The notes below the pieces were generated by a model that saw only the letters and a program-made list of their open reading frames with translations, did not search any database and was not told where the DNA came from. Below, one piece after another: positions 14,161 through 18,445 of a stretch of 18,445 nucleotides of DNA. Source of the DNA: RUG13615 sp040307715 (GTDB lineage: Bacteria; Bacillota; Clostridia; Peptostreptococcales; Anaerovoracaceae); contig JAWRJC010000152.1 in assembly GCA_040307715.1 (NCBI GenBank), positions 1 through 18,445 of the forward strand. The letters are read 5' to 3'. The translations under genes were made by a program, and so were the position numbers. Each line of letters begins with the position of its first letter. Within the stretch, counting starts at the first letter, position 1.

Positions 14161-15204
14161 TTACATGTATTTCGCGTTGATGTCTTCGATCTTCTTCAGC
14201 AGATCGGTCAGGCCATAGCCTTCGAATTCATCATAGATCGGCTGGCAGGCTTCTTTCATGCGCGCCAGTTCTTCAGCAGGAACTTCGTAGATCTCGATGC
14301 CGGCAGCTTCGACACCCTTGAGGGATTCGGCGTCGGAGTCCGCACGGAGTTCGAAGCAGTAATCTTCAGATTCGTTGACTGCTTCCTGGATCGCCTGCTG
14401 GATATCTTCCGGATAGCTTTCCCACTTGTCACGGTTGATGCAGATAACGTTCAGAGCTGCGAGGTGATAAGTGTAGGACATGTACTTGACAACTTCCTGC
14501 CAGTTGACTGCGAGCAGGTTGGCCAGGTCGATCTCGCAACCTTCAACAACACCCTGCTGCAGTGCCTGATATGCTTCGGAGAATGCAGTGGTGGTCGGGT
14601 TCGCACCCATGTCTTCAAACATCTGGACATAGATGGTAGCCGCCGGGACACGCATCTTCAGGCCTTTCAGGTCTTCCAGTGTGTGGATCGGCTTCTTGAC
14701 AGTGAACATGTGACGGAAACCGGAGTAAATGGTACCCAGGCAATAGACATCCGTGTCTTTGATCAGATCATTGAAGTCGGTATGGACGACATTCTTAACA
14801 ACATCTTCAGCCGCCTCAACGCTGGAATACTGGAACGGGAGCCCCAGTACAGCGAACTGCGGGAAGTTGGTGACAAGTGCCCATACAGAACCTTCGGACG
14901 AACCTACATCGCAGCTGCCTGCAACGACCTGTTCTGCAATGGATTCTTCATCACCGAGCTGCTCGTTCGGATAGATCGTAACAGTGCATCTGCCATCTGT
15001 CTTCTCTTCGACCTTTTCCTTAATGAACAGCATCTGCTGATGCTCCAGCGAATCTTCCGTATAAACGGAACCCATAACCAGTTCGTATGTCTCTTCGTCG
15101 CCGCCGGCTGCGGAACCTTCATCGCTCCCGCCGCCGCCGCAAGCGGCGAAGGACCATACCGCCATGCACAGGCACAGCACAACTACCAAAACTTTTGCTT
15201 TCAT
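14161..15204 (-). CDS. dctP: TRAP transporter substrate-binding lipoprotein, DctP family
   Basis: 347 residues from the chosen ATG. The N-terminus is a lipoprotein signal: MKAK, a hydrophobic stretch, then the lipobox SFAAC with the lipid-bearing Cys22 and a Gly/Ser/acidic linker. A lipid anchor fits a Gram-positive host without a periplasm. DctP features follow: ELVMGSVYTEDS, GFRHMFTVKKPI (about 162-173), LKGLKMRVPAATIYVQMFED with Arg185 in MRVP, the residue that usually pairs with the ligand carboxylate, and the FSEAYQALQQGVVEGCE segment. It captures an organic acid and delivers it to DctQM. GGGAGG lies before the ATG at 15204; an in-frame ATG at 15228 lacks a ribosome binding site. First gene of the transporter operon, behind a strong promoter. 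Confidence 0.93.
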   Translation of the reverse strand: MKAKVLVVVLCLCMAVWSFAACGGGGSDEGSAAGGDEETYELVMGSVYTEDSLEHQQMLFIKEKVEEKTDGRCTVTIYPNEQLGDEESIAEQVVAGSCDVGSSEGSVWALVTNFPQFAVLGLPFQYSSVEAAEDVVKNVVHTDFNDLIKDTDVYCLGTIYSGFRHMFTVKKPIHTLEDLKGLKMRVPAATIYVQMFEDMGANPTTTAFSEAYQALQQGVVEGCEIDLANLLAVNWQEVVKYMSYTYHLAALNVICINRDKWESYPEDIQQAIQEAVNESEDYCFELRADSDAESLKGVEAAGIEIYEVPAEELARMKEACQPIYDEFEGYGLTDLLKKIEDINAKYM

Positions 15205-15253
15205 ATTTACTTCCTCCCTACAATGCAATTCATAATGACTCGTAAGTGGACCC

Positions 15254-15267
15254 AGGCTTGAAAGCCT
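15254..15267. promoter_or_regulatory. Palindrome in the dctP leader
   Basis: AGGCTT and AAGCCT form a 6-bp inverted repeat with a 2-base centre, a few bases downstream of the predicted TRAP transcription start. It could be an operator for another regulator; it does not resemble the TGAAA-type repeats. Confidence 0.3.
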
Positions 15268-15278
15268 TCCTTAAGCCA

Positions 15279-15306
15279 ATTATAGCATTGTGTAATGACA
15301 TTTCAA
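15279..15306 (-). promoter_or_regulatory. Promoter of the TRAP transporter operon
   Basis: On the minus strand TTGAAA (15306-15301) and TATAAT (15284-15279), spaced by 16 bases, form a near-consensus sigma-A promoter. A-rich sequence upstream could act as an UP element. Transcription should begin near 15272, giving a leader of about 68 bases before the dctP ATG. Confidence 0.75.
15291..15305. promoter_or_regulatory. Candidate operator overlapping the TRAP promoter
   Basis: TGTAATGACATTTCA matches TGAAA-N5-TTTCA at 9 of 10 arm positions. It covers most of the -35 box and the adjoining spacer of the transporter promoter, a position suited to repression. Confidence 0.5.
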
Positions 15307-15378
15307 TAAAAATTTTGCAAGTTTTCAGTTTTTTCTTCTCTCATCATCGTAAATGGCTATTTTTCAACGTTTTATATG

Positions 15379-15393
15379 TGAAATATCGTTTCA
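15379..15393. promoter_or_regulatory. Candidate distal operator upstream of the TRAP promoter
   Basis: TGAAATATCGTTTCA is a perfect TGAAA-N5-TTTCA inverted repeat, about 73 bases upstream of the TRAP -35 box. It could support looping with the promoter-proximal site or act as an activator site. Confidence 0.45.
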
Positions 15394-15438
15394 ATATTAA
15401 CGAGTTTTGTGAAATGGATATGAGATATGGCCAAAAAC

Positions 15439-15482
15439 ATTGAAAAACCCCGCTTCTTCATGTTTGAAGAAGCGGGGTTTTA
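15439..15482. terminator. Bidirectional intrinsic terminator after aat3
   Basis: A perfect 16-bp stem (AAAACCCCGCTTCTTC with its complement) and a 6-base loop, followed on the minus strand by TTTTTCAATGTTTTT and on the plus strand by TTTTATCTTT. It ends the aat3 transcript before the TRAP promoter region. Confidence 0.92.
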
Positions 15483-15516
15483 TCTTTACAGCGAATATGT
15501 TCTTTTTTGGGATGGA

Positions 15517-16929
15517 TCAGTACTTGGGCATCTCTGCGTCGGTCAAAGCGAGCGCCTCGTCGAAAATGTCCAGGCCTTCGTTCAGGGCGTCGATCGGGAT
15601 GTTCAGAGGCGGCGCAAAACGGAGGTTGGAGTAGTTGTTATTCGGGGTGGAGAACAACAGGCCGCGGTCCAGGCAGTTTTCCATCAGTTTGAAAGTGAAC
15701 TCCGGCTGCGCAGTGTGGGTCGCCTTGTTGGCGAACATGATGCTCAGGCCCAAACCGATACCGCCGGCATAGCCGATCCGGTCAGGGTACTGCTTTTTCC
15801 ACTCGGCAAAGCGGGCTTCCACGATCTTGCCTCTCTCAGCCGCGGCTTCCCACATCTTGTTGTCCCGCAGATAGCGGATGTTGGCAGCGGCGGCGGTTGC
15901 GACCACGGGGGCGCCGGAATGGGTGGTGGCATGACCGCCCGGTCCGAACACATCCAACAGCTCGCGGCTGCCGTACAGGGCAGAAATGGGCAGTGCGCCG
16001 CTGGCGCCCTTGGCAACGGCGAACAGGTCGGGAATGATGCCGTAGTTCTCAAAACACCAGAACTTACCGCTCCGGCAGGCCCCGATCTGGATCTCATCCA
16101 TGCCGAGGAGGATGTCGTGCTCGTCGCAGTACTTGCGGAGCTTCTGCGCGTAGGACGCTGGCATCTTATGGCACAGCGGCGCAAAGAAGGACTCGATGAA
16201 CACACCGCAGATCTCGTCGGGATCGATCTTGTTCTTCTCGATAGTTTCGAGGAAGGTGCCGAACATCTTTTCCTCGTCATATTCGGGGCTCTCCGGATCG
16301 GCCCACGGGAAATCAAAGCTTTCTGGCCAGGGTGCCTGGTAGATATCCGGGTCAGGCGCGGTGATCCAGGCCTTGAACTCCGGCGTGCCGCCCAGCATGG
16401 TGGAGGCCAGAGTCCGGCCATGGAACGCGTTCTCATAGGTGATGATCACTTTTTTTCTGGGGTTTTTCTTCACGCCGGCGATGCGCATGACGCGGAACGC
16501 CACCTCCACCGCCTCGGAACCGGAGTTGAGCATGAACACCTTCGCGTCGGGAATCGGGCAGACGCTCATGAATTCCCGGGCTGCCTCAACACGCTCTTCC
16601 GTAGGGAAATTGAACGCATCGAGCAAGGGCTTGTCCACCACCTTGCGGATGGCATCGCAAATCAGCGGGTTGCCGTGGCCTGCATTGGAAATCAGGATGG
16701 AGGAGGAGAAATCGATCCACTTGTTGCCGTAGGGATCGCAGATCTTATAGCCGTCTTCGCTGTGGTGCCATACAATAGGCGGCTGGAACATCTGCAGGTC
16801 CGGTTCCAGCGCAGCCATCTCGTGCAGAAGCGGAAAGGATTCCGGCACGGGGATCGGCGTTTTGATGCAGCGATGCTTGGTTTCGATGGGTTTGGTTTCT
16901 CTCGGCTTTAGTTCAAAAAGGGCAGTCAT
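15517..16929 (-). CDS. Class III (omega-amino acid type) aminotransferase (aat3)
   Basis: 470 residues, the same architecture as aat2. PYGNKWIDFSSSI (66-78), LNSGSEAVEVAFRVMR (134-149), YENAFHGRTLAS (165-176), MDEIQIGACRSGKF (277-290) with Asp278, and VAKGASGALPIS (305-316) with catalytic Lys307 define a PLP-dependent class III aminotransferase near the 4-aminobutyrate/beta-alanine group. Differences from aat2 in the segment after the Asp (IQIGACRSGKFWCFEN against IQTGFCRTGKMFAFEH) and in the C-terminal third suggest a different substrate or donor. AAGGAGG precedes the ATG with good spacing. It forms its own transcription unit with promoter, overlapping inverted repeat and strong terminator, lying between larA and the TRAP operon. 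Confidence 0.9.
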   Translation of the reverse strand: MTALFELKPRETKPIETKHRCIKTPIPVPESFPLLHEMAALEPDLQMFQPPIVWHHSEDGYKICDPYGNKWIDFSSSILISNAGHGNPLICDAIRKVVDKPLLDAFNFPTEERVEAAREFMSVCPIPDAKVFMLNSGSEAVEVAFRVMRIAGVKKNPRKKVIITYENAFHGRTLASTMLGGTPEFKAWITAPDPDIYQAPWPESFDFPWADPESPEYDEEKMFGTFLETIEKNKIDPDEICGVFIESFFAPLCHKMPASYAQKLRKYCDEHDILLGMDEIQIGACRSGKFWCFENYGIIPDLFAVAKGASGALPISALYGSRELLDVFGPGGHATTHSGAPVVATAAAANIRYLRDNKMWEAAAERGKIVEARFAEWKKQYPDRIGYAGGIGLGLSIMFANKATHTAQPEFTFKLMENCLDRGLLFSTPNNNYSNLRFAPPLNIPIDALNEGLDIFDEALALTDAEMPKY

Positions 16930-16981
16930 GATGATACCTCCTTATAATGAACGCGATCATGTCGTGAAATGGTTATCCGAT

Positions 16982-16996
16982 ACACCTATTAGGCGT
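16982..16996. promoter_or_regulatory. Imperfect palindrome in the aat3 leader
   Basis: ACACCTATTAGGCGT contains the perfect core CCTA-T-TAGG with further matching ends (AC / GT). It lies in the predicted untranslated leader of aat3 and could be an operator or a small hairpin. Function unknown. Confidence 0.25.
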
Positions 16997-17006
16997 ACCG
17001 CCCTGT

Positions 17007-17023
17007 GTGAAATTCTATTTCAC
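17007..17023. promoter_or_regulatory. Candidate operator at the aat3 transcription start
   Basis: GTGAAAT and ATTTCAC form a perfect 7-bp inverted repeat around TCT. It abuts the -10 box (17024-17029) and covers the predicted start point near 17017, a classic repressor position. It contains a perfect TGAAA-N5-TTTCA core as at 15379. Confidence 0.6.
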
Positions 17024-17052
17024 ATTATATATGTCAAAAATGAAATATTCAA
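17024..17052 (-). promoter_or_regulatory. Promoter of aat3
   Basis: On the minus strand TTGAAT (17052-17047) and TATAAT (17029-17024) are spaced by 17 bases. A TTGACA in the spacer is too close to serve as the -35. The leader would be about 88 bases. A short repeat TGAA-ATA-TTCA (17041-17051) overlaps the -35 and may be a second regulator contact. Confidence 0.7.
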
Positions 17053-17105
17053 TCAATTCCGCGATTCTCCTTTGTTTTCTTTGTGTACTCGTTGCGCCCG
17101 CCACA

Positions 17106-17134
17106 CGAAAAACCTGCCCGCGCAGGGTAGGTTT
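17106..17134 (-). terminator. Intrinsic terminator after larA-like gene
   Basis: On the minus strand AAACCTACCC pairs with GGGCAGGTTT (10 bp, one A-C mismatch) around TGCGC, followed by further T's (TTTTTCG). It ends the racemase transcript before the aat3 promoter. Confidence 0.75.
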
Positions 17135-17168
17135 GAGGAATCGCATTGCGTTATCAGGTACGGGAGGT

Positions 17169-18445
17169 CTATTCTTCCACCACCACCGATACACCATTCG
17201 GCACGACCGTGATGGACGCGTCCTTGCCCATCAGTTCTCTGGCAAGCGCCAGCGCTTCGCCCAGATCCTCCGCGTACCGGATCTTCATGTCCTCCAGCAG
17301 CCGCTTGCGCTGCGGGTCGCTGACATAGATGACCGTGTTGCGCTTTAAAATGCGCGCCATGATCTGGACCTCCCACTGGTCGGGCCAGGTCTCGTCCTGC
17401 GGCACTTTCATGATGTCGTCGTAGAGCTGTTCCGCGCTCTCGCAGTCACGCAGGAGCCGGTAAAACCCTTCCCCGCCGTGACCGTCCGCGAGCGCCGCGC
17501 ACATGATCAGCACGCCGCCCTCCTTCGCGGTCGCTGCCGCTGCCGTGAGCCCTTTGACGCTCTGGTAGACATTCTGGTCGAGCGGCGCGCCGCCGTTGGT
17601 CGTGATGACGATGTCCGCGGGGACCGCTTTGACCTTGCAGTACCCTTCGAGGAATCGCACCCCGGCCTCGTGCGCTTTTTCGAAATCGCCGGCATACGCC
17701 GCGACCGTCTTCTTGTCCTCGTCGATGATGACATTGACGATATAGGCGAGTTTTGCCTGTCTCGCCGCGTCCACCATGTCGATGTGGAGCGGATTGCCCT
17801 CGAGGATGCCGGTGCGCGCATACGGGCTGTCGATGAATGCAGCGCAGTGGTTGCCCATCACCGTGACCTTGTCGCAGACCCCCGGCAGGACGCTCTTGCG
17901 GCCGCCGGAATAGCCCGCGAAGAAGTGCGGTTCGATGAACCCTTCCGAAACGAGCAGGTCGCACTCCACCGCCGCACGGTCGATGGCAAGGTCCGCCCCG
18001 GAAGGCAGAACGCCGATCTTCACGTTAGATGCTTCGTCGCGGCAGTCGTGGACGACGATCTTCTCCCGCGCCGCGACCTCGGCGCCGAGTTTGTTCACCA
18101 GTTCCTCCGGCACCGTGCCCCGGTGGAAGCCTGTCGCCACGAGCAGCGTGATGTCGATGTCCGGCTGCCCCTCGCGCAGTTCCTCCAGCATCGGCGGGAT
18201 GATATCCTTGCTGGGCACCGGGCGCGTGTGATCGCTGATGATGATGGTGCAGGTCTTCTTCCCTTTTGCGAGTTCCTTAAGACGCGGCGAGCCGATCGGC
18301 TCCGCCATCGCCCGCCGGACGATCTCGATGCCCGGCTCCTCCGCGGCCAGCTCGCCCACGCGCGAGCGCAGGACGGCGCAGCCGCCCGGCAGCCCGGTGA
18401 CGGGCTGCCCGGCCGCGTCGACATCCTCACGGATATCGAGTTCGA
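17169..18445 (-). CDS. larA: LarA-family nickel-pincer-dependent 2-hydroxyacid racemase/epimerase, partial (N-terminus beyond right edge)
   Basis: The frame is open to the right edge, giving about 424 visible residues; a GTG at 18359 is inside the frame and is not taken as the start. Motifs of the LarA family are visible: SDHTRPVPS, the His of VVHDCRDE, GFIEPHFFAGYSGGRKSVLPG (a His and the Lys that binds the nickel-pincer nucleotide), MGNHCAAF with another conserved His, LDQNVYQSVKGL, and TWPDQWE with the late Trp. LarA interconverts D- and L-lactate, and homologues act on other 2-hydroxy acids. Cofactor synthesis needs LarB, LarC and LarE, none of which is in this window. With the FAD 2-hydroxyacid dehydrogenase and TRAP uptake genes nearby, stereo-inversion of an imported hydroxy acid is the likely role. 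A terminator follows it, so it is transcribed separately from aat3. Confidence 0.88.
   Translation of the reverse strand, partial: ELDIREDVDAAGQPVTGLPGGCAVLRSRVGELAAEEPGIEIVRRAMAEPIGSPRLKELAKGKKTCTIIISDHTRPVPSKDIIPPMLEELREGQPDIDITLLVATGFHRGTVPEELVNKLGAEVAAREKIVVHDCRDEASNVKIGVLPSGADLAIDRAAVECDLLVSEGFIEPHFFAGYSGGRKSVLPGVCDKVTVMGNHCAAFIDSPYARTGILEGNPLHIDMVDAARQAKLAYIVNVIIDEDKKTVAAYAGDFEKAHEAGVRFLEGYCKVKAVPADIVITTNGGAPLDQNVYQSVKGLTAAAATAKEGGVLIMCAALADGHGGEGFYRLLRDCESAEQLYDDIMKVPQDETWPDQWEVQIMARILKRNTVIYVSDPQRKRLLEDMKIRYAEDLGEALALARELMGKDASITVVPNGVSVVVEE

Larger units (their letters stand above)
15205..15516. other. 312-bp intergenic region between dctP and aat3
   Basis: No gene is supported here. 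From left to right it holds the dctP leader with a small palindrome, the TRAP promoter with an overlapping repeat, an AT-rich stretch, a distal TGAAA-N5-TTTCA repeat (15379-15393), a further half-site GTGAAATGG near 15410 that also occurs at 16964, and the aat3 terminator. The short plus-strand frames have no ribosome binding site or recognisable product. Confidence 0.7.

Noticed and set aside
15205..15228. Upstream ATG for the TRAP binding protein
   Set aside because: The inner ATG at 15204 has GGGAGG in front and begins a proper lipoprotein signal; the outer one has no ribosome binding site.
15427..16911. 494-residue plus-strand open frame
   Set aside because: It lies opposite aat3 and starts inside the terminator hairpin region. 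No ribosome binding site or domain was seen.
18357..18359. GTG as the start of the LarA-like protein
   Set aside because: The same frame stays open upstream to the window edge and encodes plausible N-terminal LarA sequence, so the gene continues outside.
1..18445. CRISPR arrays, tRNA or rRNA genes, insertion sequences, phage genes
   Set aside because: No regularly spaced repeats, tRNA cloverleaf-like segments, transposase or integrase motifs, or target-site duplications were seen by eye. The window reads as an undisturbed chromosomal catabolic cluster.

Overview
The window looks like part of a catabolic locus from an anaerobic bacterium, most likely a Firmicute of the Clostridia type. The reasons are strong AGGAGG-type ribosome binding sites before almost every gene, near-consensus sigma-A promoters, intrinsic terminators, and an electron-transfer flavoprotein (ETF) beside an FAD/Fe-S oxidoreductase. 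The lineage is an inference; there is no rRNA or marker gene. G+C is moderate to high by eye and was not counted. All genes but one lie on the minus strand, so the locus reads from right to left.

Right part (18445 to 9152). A LarA-family nickel-pincer racemase (its N-terminus is beyond the right edge) ends at a terminator. Next is a class III aminotransferase (aat3) with its own promoter overlapped by an inverted repeat. Then comes a TRAP transporter operon (DctP lipoprotein, DctQ, DctM) behind a strong promoter, followed by a second aminotransferase (aat2, a paralogue of aat3). After another terminator lies a third aminotransferase (aat1) of the glutamate-1-semialdehyde-mutase type.

Centre (9102 to 8149). 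The only plus-strand gene encodes a MurR/RpiR-type regulator (HTH_6 plus SIS domain). It is convergent with aat1 and divergent from the next operon.

Left part (8148 to 1). A GlcD/alkyl-DHAP-synthase-like FAD dehydrogenase is followed by a two-cluster Fe-S protein. A terminator then runs directly into the ribosome binding site of a xylulokinase-like FGGY kinase. The kinase is followed by a fumarylacetoacetate-hydrolase-family protein, a D-2-hydroxyacid dehydrogenase, an HpcH/HpaI aldolase, and finally an ETF beta-alpha fusion that runs off the left edge.

Working model (inference). The TRAP system imports a small organic acid. LarA adjusts the stereochemistry of a 2-hydroxyacid, and the FAD/Fe-S pair oxidises it and passes electrons to the fused ETF. 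The kinase, reductase, FAH-family enzyme and aldolase process a sugar-acid-like skeleton to pyruvate-level fragments, and the aminotransferases handle an amino group. The RpiR regulator probably senses a phosphorylated intermediate. Inverted repeats of the form TGAAA-N5-TTTCA (some imperfect) recur in the intergenic regions and may be shared operators. The substrate cannot be read from the sequence. Long plus-strand open frames opposite these genes are treated as shadows.
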